Shown here one piece after another: positions 44,240 to 55,095 of a DNA stretch of 64,000 nt. The notes beneath the pieces are model-generated. The model searched no databases and was not told where the DNA came from. It worked only from the letters and a program-made list of their open reading frames with translations. Both the position numbers and the translations under genes were made by a program. The number at the start of each line of letters is the position of its first letter. The stretch's first letter is position 1. This DNA is from Lumbricus terrestris (Eukaryota > Annelida > Clitellata > Crassiclitellata > Lumbricidae). The stretch is taken from contig OX457047.1 of the NCBI GenBank assembly GCA_949752735.1, positions 3,023,782-3,087,781 on the forward strand. The letters run 5' to 3'.

Positions 44240-44635
44240 CATAGGCGGAAACTTGGCCCAGAATTGGGGTGGGGGCAAACTAGCGGTCGAAGAACGATCG
44301 CCAGGGCACGACATTTTGGGCGGACGGCAGGGTCGCCGACGACACTCATCGACCAAATTTTCTTACTACCTTTTTTTAGTCATTTGGTCGAAATCTCGTG
44401 AAAATAGAAAATATACAATTTTTCCCTGCCAAAATGGTTGCCAAAATAGCTTACTACCTTTTTGTCTTTCCATCTAATTGACCAGAATTTACCAACAATT
44501 GTGCACTATCAGTGTAAAAATTAACGATGTTATTTTTGAATAGTTCTTAAATATTGGGGATATAAGCATCTGCTTCCCCACACCACAATCATTGGGGGAT
44601 CGTCCATTCTGCCCGCCTCTAAGTCTCTGCCCATG
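44240..44635. mobile_element. hAT-type MITE, CATAGGCGGA ends (old)
   Basis: Ends CATAGGCGGAAACTTGG and AAGTCTCTGCCCATG, interior core tactacctttttttagtcatttggtcgaaatc. No matching target duplication remains. Intron 9. Confidence 0.7.
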
Positions 44636-44907
44636 TCCACTGCCATTCTAGCCATTCCACAAGGCTTTTGGACTGAAGAATTTCTGCCCTAATATTATTC
44701 GCTTTGGCCACTTGAATAACTTATGCGTGTATTCCCGAGTTTCCTTACTTGGTGCTAATTCAGATAACATCTTAACTTATAGTTTTACCTTTCCAATGAT
44801 GTGAGATAGAGAAGGGAAGACCAGAAGATGTGGAGAGGAAAGGGAAACGTTAGGTATGTGATCTAAATTATGACGAATTTTTACGTTGCACCTTGGCAAC
44901 TTTTAAA

Positions 44908-45171
44908 CAAGGCCGTAGCCAGGATTTGATTTCGGGGGTGTTTCTTCAGTTTCCCGTCCGGAAAAACTGATGACCTTTTTTAAAAGTTATCCGGCCGAAA
45001 TCTGCAGAAATGTCACCAATTCGTTCAATTTGTTTACTTTTCCATTTGGGGGGGGTGTTTTCATGGTTTTATTTCATGGTTTTTACATAATGCGCTAGTA
45101 AATGTGTTCTATTATTTTCCATTTTCCATTTCGGGGTGTTCAAACACCCAAACCACCCCTTAGCTACATTG
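44908..45171. mobile_element. hAT-type MITE, CAAGGCCGTAGCC ends (old)
   Basis: Ends CAAGGCCGTAGCCAGGATT and CCTTAGCTACATTG; core ctgatgaccttttttaaaagttatccggccgaaatc. Duplication not preserved. Confidence 0.7.
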
Positions 45172-45443
45172 TACATCCTTGCTCCTAGATACAGTAAGTG
45201 CACAGTTTCAGAAGAAATACCTGGTATGGATAGCCTATAGTGGATGGCCTACTTTGCCATAACATGAGTTCAAACATTTTCATGATAAACAAAATGATAT
45301 CAAAGTATTATTGACGCTTCTGATTATCTAAATTACTACGGTAGAGTGTTCCTTTGCATTTCTAGATAACATTCAGATAAAATATTCAGATCACAATGAT
45401 TAGATTGCAACAGATTAAATTACTGTACGACAGATATCAGTAC

Positions 45444-45532
45444 CTCAAAGATGCTCCGTAGATTGTGGACAGGAAGAGACCAGAAAATCCCGGCGAATCG
45501 GCGAAAATTGTCACAACAAAGTATGAGAGCAA
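45444..45532 (-). CDS. Transporter copy B exon 9
   Basis: 89 nt, phase 0 to 2, acceptor ctgtacag, donor AG|GTACTG. LLSYFVVTIFADSPGFSGLF then LSTIYGASL; aligns with LMPYLVLDILQDYPGLPGLF. Confidence 0.87.
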
Positions 45533-45795
45533 CTGTACAGGTGAGACAAGCGTGTTGTCAATTTGCAGATAATCATATTAAATATGAAGTATATAGATTT
45601 AATGTGATCAATAATTGAATATGAGATAGCAGCGATTGGTATCGAGTTTTGTACTCGGTAATTTGTTTCAATCTGCAGGTGACCTACAGGATTACATTAT
45701 TATTATTAGTAGGCTATTACATTATTATTAGTAGTAGTATTACAAGAGATAAATTACTTTTGGCATGCAGTTTCAACGTATTATTTACTTATAGG

Positions 45796-47413
45796 CATAG
45801 GCGCAACCACCCTATGGGACCCGTCCCCCCAACTTTTGAAAGGCTTGGGACGGTCGCCCTGAACTTTCGACGAATGGTCCCCCACTTTCGACGAGCGGCC
45901 TGGGACGATCCCTTCCAACTTTTGCAACTGATTGCTGCTAATAGCCATTTCAATACAGATTGGCATGTTAAGAACGTAGCTTCTCAGCATTAAGGCTGAA
46001 TCGAGAGCGTTTTAATCCTGCCTGTAGCCCTACATCTTACTCCGACAGTGTTGGCGTCTCACACAGCTTGCACGTGAAACTGTTGCTAAGTGTAAATCAC
46101 TGCTACAGTAACTGATGTCTGGTGATAATGTTATGTGACTCTTGAGTCTTGGCTTTTTTCAGTAGGCTTATTTTCGTGTGTGATGTGAATGTTTTTGTCT
46201 TTCAAATGCAAAATTCCAGGTCATCTGCAGTGAAATGTCATTATCAATATATGTACATAGAATTCATTTAGTTAGGTTCTTCTCAATCACTCTTTTTAAA
46301 TATTCTTATGTGTACGCGATGGGCGTAGACTTTGGGGGGGGAGCAACGGGGGACGGTCAGGGGTTGAACCTCACCATCCCCCGGTATAGGCGCAACCACC
46401 CTGTGGGACCCACGGGACGCGTCCCCCAACTTCTGAGAGGCTTTGGACTGTCCCCAACTTCCGTCGAGAGGCTTGGGATGGTCCCTCCCAACCTTTGCCA
46501 CCGACTGCTGCTTTGTTCTTTACTGTTTTGTTACTGTTGTAACGTATGTCTATATCCTGGGCGCAGACTTAGAGGTTGGTGGGGACGGAGATGCATATCA
46601 TCATAATTTTTTGCAGTTTTAGTCACTATTATTTTATCCTCCTTCGATCGTTAGTTCGTCCCCCAAAGTCAGCACCAAGTCTTCACCTATGGTCTACACT
46701 GTCAGGAGATGGAAATGGACATAATTTATGTTTATCATTCCTTAGTTCCGCTGTGTGCTGATTTATATGTGCATTTGAATCAATGGATAATTTGGATATT
46801 TGTTCCACGACTACAATTTTGGCACGATTTTACCGTTTCTAAGATAGATATGTTTCTCTAATAATAAGCGGGACTTCTATCCCTTTTCCGGTTAGACGGA
46901 AATGAATACTCATGATTATCATTCTTTGGTCCCTCTGTGTCTAAATTTATGTGTAGACTTATTATTAAAATCAATGAAAATGTGTTGAATGACTCCTGTC
47001 TTTTTAGGGTAGGCCTAAGCTTTGGATCCCCAGAAGCTGCGCCGTTTTTTAAACAATGTCAAATGTCAATTACAATGGCTATTAAGTGATCGATTTACTG
47101 ATTTAGATTTAGACTTTCACAAATCGAGGTGGTTTAGTTAGGCTACTTTTATTTCGATGTCGTTGCAAAATTTCAGGTAAACTAGAACCCAAAATGCACT
47201 CGATTTTTTCATCAAATGCTCAAAATTGCATCGGTTTCTGGGGCTCCGCCCCAGACTCCGCTGGGGGAGCTTACGACGCTCCCCATACCCCTAATTGTTA
47301 GGGGCTTCTTGCCTTCGGCAATCGCGGCTTCGCGCGTTTCGCGCTCGCTGTTATTACTCCTACTAAGAATTTCCATTTGTTTCCCCAACTTTTAGGACGT
47401 GATTGCGCCTATG
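45796..47413. mobile_element. 1.6-kb hAT-type element with nested insertions
   Basis: Ends CATAGGCGCAACCACCC and GATTGCGCCTATG with perfect duplication CTTATAGG (45788-45795, 47414-47421). Inside, the left-end sequence recurs at 46387 (ataggcgcaaccaccctg), and a smaller inverted-repeat piece runs from about 46318 (gatgggcgtagactttgg) to 46690 (aagtcttcacctatg). It therefore looks like one element invaded by others. No transposase recognised. Intron 8. Confidence 0.85.
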
Positions 47414-47451
47414 CTTATAGGCTAAATAAATGTAAAATAATATTATAATAT

Positions 47452-47600
47452 CAAGCTGCCGCGTAGTGACCTTGAGCAAGTCCTTCACTTGCGATTGCTC
47501 GTGCGCTTCGGTGTGAATCCCCGATGAAGTGTCCGCGCTTCAATCGGGAGCGCCTCTGAGTAGCCAGCTTGAAAGGGCGCTATAGCAAATGCGAGAAATA
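47452..47600 (+). mobile_element. tRNA-derived SINE, 5'-truncated
   Basis: ccgcgtagtgaccttgagcaagtccttcac, then the tail gggagcgcctctgagtagc, gggcgctatagc. Immediately follows the hAT element's right flank. Confidence 0.85.
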
Positions 47601-47678
47601 AAATAATAAAAAAATCGGTCTTCGGAAGCCAGGCAATAATTATGGTGATATGAGGGGAAAAAGAAAGAGTTGCCTGAC

Positions 47679-47814
47679 CATGTTTGGACTTGCAATTTCT
47701 TTGTTGGCGAGAGGATCGCATTTGATGGTCGAGTAGTAAGCCACGATGATAAGTCCAATGATGCCACTTATGGCAAACATTATTACCAAGGCAGGAATGT
47801 TTAAGAGAACCATT
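47679..47814 (-). CDS. Transporter copy B exon 8
   Basis: 136 nt, phase 2 to 0, acceptor tttgcag, donor ATG|GTCAGG. TMVLLNIPALVIMFAISGII then GLIIVAYYSTIKCDPLANKE; the CDP motif and position match RYHDCDPWTAKKVSAPDQ in SLC5A8. Confidence 0.88.
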
Positions 47815-47870
47815 CTGCAAATCAAGATCAGTTGTCCATGAATTCTAACAAATTGAAGAAGACTATGACC

Positions 47871-48055
47871 CAGTGGCGGCGCTAGGGGGCCAAGGGGGGC
47901 TAGGCCCCCCTATCAAAAGGTAAGCTCCCCCTAAAAAAAGCAATATGTTCCACGATTTTCAACCTGACGACTAGAAAATAATAAAAACAAGGTCGTCAGA
48001 AATTTCGGCGGCTGAAAAATGGGAAATTTCCATGAGATTTCGGATACGTCCTTAC
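47871..48055. mobile_element. hAT-type MITE, CAGTGGCGGCGC end, right end lost
   Basis: Left end CAGTGGCGGCGCTAGG, core ctgacgactagaaaataataaaaacaaggtcgtcagaaattt. No right terminal repeat is recognisable. Intron 7. Confidence 0.6.
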
Positions 48056-48387
48056 CACCTGAAGAAGGTAATCAATGGTCATGATTGTGATCTCAAGAGT
48101 CCATGTTGGAAGCGCCAAGGAACCGCTCGTGATGACGATGGTAAAGAAGAGAAAGGCGACAAAAAAACGATAGCACCGACAATGTTTGTGCTCCGGTTAC
48201 ATAAATAAATAACCAAGTAATAGCCTTCTTGTGAAGCCTGAAAACCCTGAATAAAAATAAATCTGCAATGAAAAAGTGTCAAGCCTTGAAACCCTGAATA
48301 AAAATAAATCTGCAAAGAAAAGGAGTTGACTACGCGCGAACATAAATGGCAAATAAAAGGAGGAGAAACGTCGTGCGCAACACTTAC

Positions 48388-48528
48388 GTCCTTGCCTTTG
48401 ACAGTTTGTTGACGGCACCGTATCTCTGAACGGCGACCTGTGACAGACCGTAAACTGCCGTCAGATTGATTCCTGCTCCAATGAGAATATTCCAGACGGT
48501 GTGACGCTCTCGCGGGTCGAGGCTAGTA
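48388..48528 (-). CDS. Transporter copy B exon 7
   Basis: 141 nt, phase 2 to 2, acceptor gttggacag, donor AC|GTAAGT. NTSLDPRERHTVWNILIGAG then INLTAVYGLSQVAVQRYGAV; aligns with NPNPLQRHTFWTIIIGG...YGVNQSQVQRY. Confidence 0.9.
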
Positions 48529-49153
48529 CTGTCCAACACAACATGGAAACCATGAATTTCTTTAAGGAGTAGCCTAGGCTATTAGGCTATTATCTAATGA
48601 TGTGCAATAATAGTAATCTCTCATCATCACCTGATCATGGTGATAATGAGAGAAAGGCTGCAAATAGGAAAACAGTGATTGGTGATTGTGCAAATGATAA
48701 AAGTAGGGCTGTTGCTCTATTAAATAATTTAATCGAAATTAATCGCACAACTAATTTTTTTCAAAAATTCGGCAAATTTATCGCAACACATTTCTTTCAA
48801 GTATTAGGCTATGGGGCCTATTACTAGACCTACATTTATTTTTCTAAAGACCCTAAAGCATAAATGAATAAAGGCATAATTTCCATTACAAAAAATGTCA
48901 ATAACCTTTTGGCTCAGGCGTATATCTATTGAATTTCTGCATTTAGCTTATTGAACAGTTTTGTATAACAGACAGACTTGAAACACTGTTCAAATTAGTC
49001 AAATCCGTTAATTTTTTTAGTTTGAGTCACCTTTAGAATGATATAGGTCTAAATATGAAAATTACACAACCTTATTTCTGACTATTAATATTAATGATTT
49101 ATCCAGCCAATTGTTATGGCAGGCCAGTTAATTTACATTAGTCGGTTCAATGG

Positions 49154-50006
49154 CAGTGTTATTTCTATTAACTGAAACTGTAACTGAAATAGCAGAATAA
49201 CTGTAAAATCTTTGCCAGTTAACTGTAACTGAAACTGAAACTGAAAACTGTTGACTAACTGAAACTGTAATAGAAACTGAAAAACAATAACTGTATAACT
49301 GAAGAATCAAAAGGAGTTAACTTGAAAATAAAACAAGTGGCACAGCTGCACAGGAGACGACTGCGTCGTCGAGAGAAGACCAGCCACCGCCATTGAAGCG
49401 CTTCAAGCTCCTATCGCAGGATAACCGGACCAGAATCTCCTTGAGTTCAGCATTAAGGACGTCCGGTATCGATGGGGAGCTTGATCGATACTTGGCGGAA
49501 GCAACCATCTTCAGCGGTGACCTAGATAATGGACTGTCCTTCTGGGTGGATCGACAGAGGTCCTATCCATCTCTGACCCTGATTGCAGAAGACTTCGTAT
49601 CCGCGCCTGCTTCACAAGCATACGTTGAGCGCGTCTTCTCAGTTTGTGGGGACTTGTGTGCAAGAAAGCGAAACAGATTAAGTGTAAACCTGGAACGTCG
49701 TGTGTTCCTTAAAGTCAACCGACAATAATTATGTAAAATCAGATTGTCAATCACCTATTCAACTTTCTGGGAACTTTGCGCAATATGTGTGACTGTGATC
49801 AGTGTCTTAGTAGTTGTGACGTTTGAATATACACGTAATAAGTAATAACTGTAACCGAAACTGTAACTGAAAAATAAGAAATAACTGTAACTTAAACTGA
49901 AAAATCTCATTGCAGTTAACTGTAACTGAAACTGTAACTGAAAAATAAAAAAATAGATAACTGTAACTGAAACTGTAACTGAAAAACCATAACTGAAATA
50001 ACACTG
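49154..50006 (+). mobile_element. 853-bp hAT deletion derivative with transposase fragment
   Basis: Perfect 12-bp inverted ends CAGTGTTATTTC...GAAATAACACTG and perfect 8-bp duplication TTCAATGG (49146-49153, 50007-50014). Both sub-ends are packed with aactgtaactgaaactg direct repeats (49160-49310 and 49836-50000), likely transposase-binding sites. Between them lies only the C-terminal part of a hAT transposase. Intron 6 of the transporter. Confidence 0.95.
49393..49728 (+). pseudogene. hAT transposase C-terminal dimerisation domain, fragment
   Basis: The frame ends FWVDRQRSYPSLTLIAEDFV then SAPASQAYVERVFSVCGDLC and RKRNRLSVNLERRVFLKVN: the hATC signature (FW...YP.L...A.D.L..PAS...ER.FS..G.....R.RL....E..V.LK). 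The upstream catalytic core is missing. The fragment is open and unusually well kept for a 111-codon remnant. Confidence 0.92.
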
Positions 50007-50014
50007 TTCAATGG

Positions 50015-50545
50015 ATGCTCTTTTTAATTAACAATAGTATATCCTACTATTAAACCTCATCAACTTGGTCAGACATTTTCACAAGCGTGTGCAGTTCTTG
50101 CCACACTTCATCTCTTTTGTCCTTCTGTAAGCATTTAGATTATTAGTTGAAACCTGGATCTTGACATCTCTTGGAGTTCAACCAATTTTAGTCTGACGGG
50201 ATGCCGAAGCAATTTTAGCGGCTGTGCGATGCGGCCGATGTGCCAGCGGTTCATCGTTAGCGATAGGCCTATAGCCGCATGTTTTGGTTTGTATGCAGGC
50301 GATAATTGAGCGACGAAGGGCTACGATTACACTCTTGGAATATTTGCAACGAATGTATCTCTATAGTTTTAAATCTGAGCTGCCCGTTTAAAACGATTTC
50401 TCTGCCTTTGATTCCACTTTAATCATATCCAATGAGCGCGTACGATGAATGCGTTAAACAAAATTAATCGCAGATTTTTGAGCGTATTAATCGCACGCGT
50501 TAATCGCGACTAATCAACAGCCCTAGTACTTAAAAGGTCATGATT
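50015..50545. other. Intron 6 remainder
   Basis: No feature recognised beyond TAGGCCTA at about 50267. Text at 50440-50525 (aaattaatcgcaga...gactaatcaacagccctag) matches 48700-48760 in inverse orientation (agggctgttgctc...aatcgaaattaatcgcac). These could be the ends (AGGGCTGTTG) of a roughly 1.8-kb inverted-repeat element that holds the hAT insertion. Confidence 0.5.
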
Positions 50546-50547
50546 AC

Positions 50548-50621
50548 TTAGCCCAGACAAGTCGACCTTCATCACCAGCCAATCGGAAGACGTTTGATAT
50601 TCCTCCGACCACAATCAACCC
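50548..50621 (-). CDS. Transporter copy B exon 6
   Basis: 74 nt, phase 0 to 2, acceptor tttcgtag, donor AA|GTAATC (weak at +5). GLIVVGGISNVFRLAGDEGR then LVWA; aligns with VVMQGGISTILNDAYDGGRL. Confidence 0.85.
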
Positions 50622-50831
50622 CTACGAAAAAAATAAACAGGCATATCACTCAACTTACATCGCTTAATTAAGTCCGCATTTATAGTTCGTCCCTGGTAAG
50701 TCTACCATTAAAAATGGTTTTCGATGCAAACCCATAACGAGAAATTCCGCTAGCATCGTCAACGTTAACTTATTCATCGCCATAAAAATTGTCATGGCTA
50801 GTTGTAGCCTATAAGACTAGTGCATGCCTAC

Positions 50832-50912
50832 CTTTACAAGAATGGCGACCAATCCACCAAACATGATGAAGAACTGAAAGACGTCCGTCCATATCACAGC
50901 TCGCATTCCACC
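50832..50912 (-). CDS. Transporter copy B exon 5
   Basis: 81 nt, 27 codons, phase 0-0, acceptor cgtag, donor AAG|GTAGGC. GGMRAVIWTDVFQFFIMFGG then LVAILVK; GGxxAVxWTDVFQ is a hallmark of the SLC5 family. Confidence 0.92.
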
Positions 50913-51120
50913 CTACGATTATAAAACATCCGTCGAACATAAATTTAATAGCAAGTGCTAACAATGCAGAGTTATCACCATAGAAGCTAAAAACGATCAA
51001 ATCGAATGCCAAGCGGAATAAAAGGTGATTTTTCCAAGAAATAAAAAACGGAAATAGGCTACGACAAAGAACAGACAACACAAATAAATTGGCTTTGTTA
51101 GCCTACAACTTGTAGGCCTA

Positions 51121-51955
51121 CTCGATCATCATCATCATTCTTCGCCTACTCCGCCAATGGGAGCGTTGCACAATGAGTTGATTAAATTTCTCCAACGTAT
51201 TCGATCTTCAGCCACAGTAATGGCCATGTCTAGACAGTAGCGGCGCTAGGGGAGCTAGAGGGGGGTTAAGCACCCCCAAAGGCCATCCATTGTTTACATG
51301 TAAAAATAAAAATTTCCTTGCTCAGCCCCCACCCAAAAACTGAAAACCATATGCAGGAGATTTCGGCCGAATGACTAAAGAATGTCGTCAGAAATTTTGG
51401 CTGCTGGAAGTGGAAATTTTTCCGCGGAAGTTCAGCCCCCGAAAATTGAAATCCTGTGTCTAGATCTAAACCCAACCCTGCTAAGTCTTCATCTATCATT
51501 CTTAGCTAGGTAGATCTAGGTCTTCCTCTAGGGCGCTTCCAGGAGGGTGGAGCCTGCGCCAGTAGTGCCTGTCGAGAATCCGAGTCTGTTGGCATTCGGG
51601 CAATGTGCCCAAGCAGCCCCAGCCTCCGTCCAACAGTACCGCAAACCGTTGTTTGTCCAGTTTTAGTGAAGACCTCCGCGTTGGTGATGAAGTCGGACCA
51701 CTTGATGCCGCATAAGGCCCTCAAGCACTTAGTGCCAAAGGCGTCTAGGTACAGCTGATCTCGCTTACTCAACGACCATGTTTCAGAGCCGGAGAGAAGA
51801 ACTGGCAAGATATAATACAAATTGGACAGTCGTATCCTGGTACTGAGGCTGATACGAGTGGACCAGATGTTATTTCTTAAGGCTCCAAGCGCTCCGCTTG
51901 CCATTCCCATGCAGGCGTGTTGAGATCTCCGCGGTGCTTCGACAGGACTCATGGG
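51121..51955 (-). mobile_element. LINE 3' part (RTE/CR1-type C-terminus) split by a MITE
   Basis: Minus frame reads LSNLYYILPVLLSGSETWSL, CLRALCGIKWSDFITNAEVF, GHIARMP and RPRGRPRST. A one-base shift follows (MIDEDLAGLGLDLD), then the MITE at 51235-51456, then MAITVAEDRIRWRNLINSLC, GGVGEE and stop and a (TGA)n tail at 51121-51137. The SETW...RPRGRPR...W region is the standard end of many non-LTR ORF2 proteins. Intron 4. Confidence 0.85.
51235..51456. mobile_element. hAT-type MITE, CAGTAGCGGCGC end, inside the LINE
   Basis: 222 bp from CAGTAGCGGCGCTAGG to AAATTGAAATCCTG, perfect duplication TGTCTAGA (51227-51234, 51457-51464). The core ggccgaatgactaaagaatgtcgtcagaaattt is present. Confidence 0.9.
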
Positions 51956-52340
51956 AAAGCACGCCCAATTAGTTGAAGCCCTCTACCATGATGTAGGCCC
52001 ACTGCATTTTAGAATAAATAATCTTGTGTAGGCCTACGCAATTTATGCCGAATTTTGAGCAGCAAATAACACAACTTTATGCATGGTTAAGCACTCATTA
52101 GGCAAACATTAATCCACATCGATTGTTTTACGCTTTTCTGACGCACGATTGCCCAATAAATTCGTTTACTGGTTTATTCGTTAATTGACTGATTGACCAA
52201 CCGAGTTGACAGATTGCTTTTGATCTTATATTCATTTATTCGTTCATATTATCCTAGAATCAATCATTCACTCAGCAGTAATTTTAAGAAGTCTCTAATA
52301 CAGAATGAGCAGCTTTTCCTTACGGAAGTAGACCACTTAC

Positions 52341-52408
52341 GAGAACTGTATAGGCAACGGATAAAATGGTCATAAGTGGTACTGAAGCGGCAAGTGGCAA
52401 ACCAGTGG
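52341..52408 (-). CDS. Transporter copy B exon 4
   Basis: 68 nt, phase 1 to 0, acceptor tatccag, donor CTC|GTAAGT. ATGLPLAASVPLMTILSVAY then TVL; aligns with [23 protein letters not shown]. Confidence 0.87.
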
Positions 52409-52964
52409 CTGGATAAAGAAAAAACATCATTTTGGCCTATTAATATTTTACTTTTAAATTACCTGTTTTCCCCTATCCATAGAGGCACTCTTATAATATA
52501 TCTATATACTAAGCACCTGTTTTACTCACGTTCGTGACATTTTCTTCAACTCAAAGCTATGTTTCATAGAACACAAATCATTATTAACTAGTGTCATGTA
52601 CTGTAGCCTATAGGTTAATTAATTATTAGCACGTTTTATGTAAGTACCAATCACCTGAATTCGTGATAAGACGAAGAATAATAGAACTTCTTGTTATAAT
52701 ATCTGGTTCTATATTTATGTCTAGTTAAGTCGCTGGTCTCAAGCCGACGCCTCTTCTATTTTACTAGCATTTCAAAAACTATAACAGTACTGAGTCCAGA
52801 ATATCTTGTCAAACGTCAGCATTGAAACTACGAAAATATGAAAATTTATGTAGCATGTCACTGTATACCGCGAAACAATTTGAGAACAGTGGCGTCACAA
52901 AAGCGTCATTTTCAGATTATTAGGATAAATTTTGCCTGACACATTAACACCTGCATCAATATTG

Positions 52965-53608
52965 GGTATGCGGATCTTTCGTCCAAGGACGATTCGTCAC
53001 GGACTGTTCGTCATGGCCTATTCGTCAAGCGGACGATTCGTCAGAGGACGTTTCATCCACGGACGATTCGTCATGCGGACGGTTCGTCACCGGACTGTTC
53101 GTCAACCAGTCAAAGTTGTACGAAATACGATAGCAGTTCATCCATCTTTTCATTTTGTGGCAGAGGCCATGGGATATCATTCACTGAATGCGCCCATTGC
53201 TGCAGCCCCAAAGTCGGTTAGAATGACAGTTGGTGCTGCGGTAGGTATCAGCCTCTTGAATTCTTCAAAAAGACTGTTGTAAGATAGGCGAGTTTTGTTT
53301 GTTAACAGGCAACATATCGCTGCTGGGTTAAATCCGTTGACAAACTGGAAGTGAATGCTGTAGAGTTGGAAAAAGAGAGACGGCACAATCTTACATGTAG
53401 GCTACCGTCAGCAATCCACACGTGGCCTATGTGCCGATAGTCTTTTATGTACAACTTTGACTGGTTGACGAACAGTCCGGTGACGAACCATCCGCATGAC
53501 GAATCGTACGTGGACGAAACGTCCTCTGATAGCGATTCGTCCGCTTGACGAACAGGTCATGACGAACAGTCCGTGACGAATCATCCTTGGACGAAGCGTC
53601 CGTGATTC
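52965..53608. mobile_element. Mutator-like (MULE) foldback element with 9-bp duplication
   Basis: Long inverted arms (about 52965-53122 and 53448-53608) are built of repeated GGAC-NN-TTCGTCA units. A perfect 9-bp duplication TCAATATTG (52956-52964, 53609-53617) fits Mutator-like elements. Between the arms, on the minus strand, lies a MULE transposase piece. Intron 3 of the transporter. Confidence 0.9.
53177..53435 (-). pseudogene. MULE transposase domain fragment
   Basis: Minus strand: HVWIADG, then after a 5-bp insertion KIVPSLFFQLYSIHFQFVNG, CCLLTNKTRLSYNSLFEEFK and VILTDFGAAAMGAFSE. WIADGTF...LFxQLYxIH, LLxNKT and MTDFExAA are the MULE domain motifs; the Asp of TDF is a catalytic residue of the family. 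TAGGCTA at 53398-53404 breaks the frame after ADG. Deleting five bases of it restores GTCKIVPS. Confidence 0.85.
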
Positions 53609-53838
53609 TCAATATTGTGCTCAAGTTACAATAATATTGCACTCTAACTAGAATAGGCCTAGTCGTGCTTTGTATCTCATAATTATGTTTTTGCTGAAAT
53701 GACCTTATTCTAATTTCTGTGTCAATAAACAAATCAATAGCTGTTCCTGGTGTATAGTTCAATCGTGATGTGATGTTGACAGTAAAAACGGTCGTAATTT
53801 TCGTATAATAGAAGTGTCAGCATTGTTCATAAATTTAC

Positions 53839-53890
53839 CAGATTCCAAAGCCGCCGATGGTGCATAGATCACCACTCCCGTACCCATAAT
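53839..53890 (-). CDS. Transporter copy B exon 3
   Basis: 52 nt, phase 0 to 1, acceptor gttttcag, donor G|GTAAAT. IMGTGVVIYAPSAALES; aligns with ILYTGIVIYAPALALNQ. Confidence 0.9.
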
Positions 53891-54602
53891 CTGAAAACAT
53901 AAAATCCAATAACCAGAACCTTTCCCTGTCCTATTGTCACCTCGGTTCACCTTTAAATCCTCGCGGCGCAGCCCCACTTTCCTTCAGGCATCTTCCATTA
54001 AAAATAAGTTTTTCTTTCTTAGCTGCATCCGTGGCTTTAAATCTGAAAAGGACTCCCTTCGGAGCTGCGCATTAGTTCTGACCTATCAAACTTTGTTTCA
54101 TACAAATTAATTAATCACTCAAGTCTTATTTCTTTTTATTGGACGTGACTGCACGGGTTGGAAGCGCACCTGAGTATTTTTCCTGAAGGCGCTAAGTAAG
54201 TTCACATGGTTCTTTCAGGGCTGAAAATCATCCCCACTCCCTCCTTCATAGGCCTGGAGTTCTTCGTTTATAGGAAATAATTAGCTGCTTTTTACTAGGA
54301 ATGTGTTATTGATTGCCTGTGGTCTATTAAAGATTTGATGTTTTGATCGCCAGCTGGTTCTTCATGGACGAATGAGTCATTCATTGAACTCCTTTGATTG
54401 GAACTGTCTGCGGTTCGACAGCTTGAACTCTAATTAAACGAATAAACATATCGAATAGTCTACGTATACATTGCGCCTACATGTGAAGCCATCGTTCTAC
54501 CGGGCATGTAATTGCTATGTCTCATGCCTCCAAACTAGATGCATTTTTACATCTTCACTAACAACAGACCTGCATGTACTCCCTTGCCCCTTCTAACTTT
54601 TG

Positions 54603-54786
54603 CCCCTCCTTGTCTACAGCGTGGACACTGAATCAGAGTTTCACACCGAAGCTCATGATCAATTGCGAGTGAAGGACTTGCTCAGGGTACCTATACGATG
54701 GGGCTTGAGATTGATTCGAACATGCAACCTTTCGGTTGCAAAGTATCGAACATACCCTAGGGTCCTACACCACCGCGTCCCTCAGA
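54603..54786 (-). mobile_element. tRNA-derived SINE, diverged, minus orientation
   Basis: gtggacactgaatcagagtttcacaccgaag, aattgcgagtgaaggacttg, gattcgaacatgcaacc, ctacaccaccgcgtcc: the reverse of the 13954 family, without the LINE-type tail. Confidence 0.8.
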
Positions 54787-54844
54787 TGAATAGGTCGTGT
54801 AATGCATGACCACATGCGCCAGGATAGCAGTATATTTTAAAAGA

Positions 54845-55095
54845 CCGGAATCCGCCTCAGCACATGGCTGTTAATACAGCTACCAGACAGCGTCGAACCT
54901 TCTCGGTTATTGGCCCGTCCACATGGAATGGGCTCCCACTTGCACTACGCTTGCTACCTCGAAATAATTTGCCTGCTTTCTACAAGTTGCTCAATACCTA
55001 TCTTTTTAGCTGTGGCTGGACTGGGAGCGCCTCTGAGTAGACTTCTTGAAGGGGCGCTATATAAATTTTCGGGATGAATGAATGAATGAATAAGT
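54845..55095 (+). mobile_element. LINE 3' end with (GAAT)n tail
   Basis: RQRRTFSVIGPSTWNGLPLA then YKLLNTYLF, ctgggagcgcctctgagtag, ggggcgctatataaat and (GAAT)n. Same family as 15536 and 29040. Confidence 0.88.

Noticed and set aside
13954..54786. Apparent tRNA genes (A- and B-box sequences)
   Set aside because: All are heads of a dispersed SINE family with a LINE-type tail, and none folds into a complete tRNA sequence.
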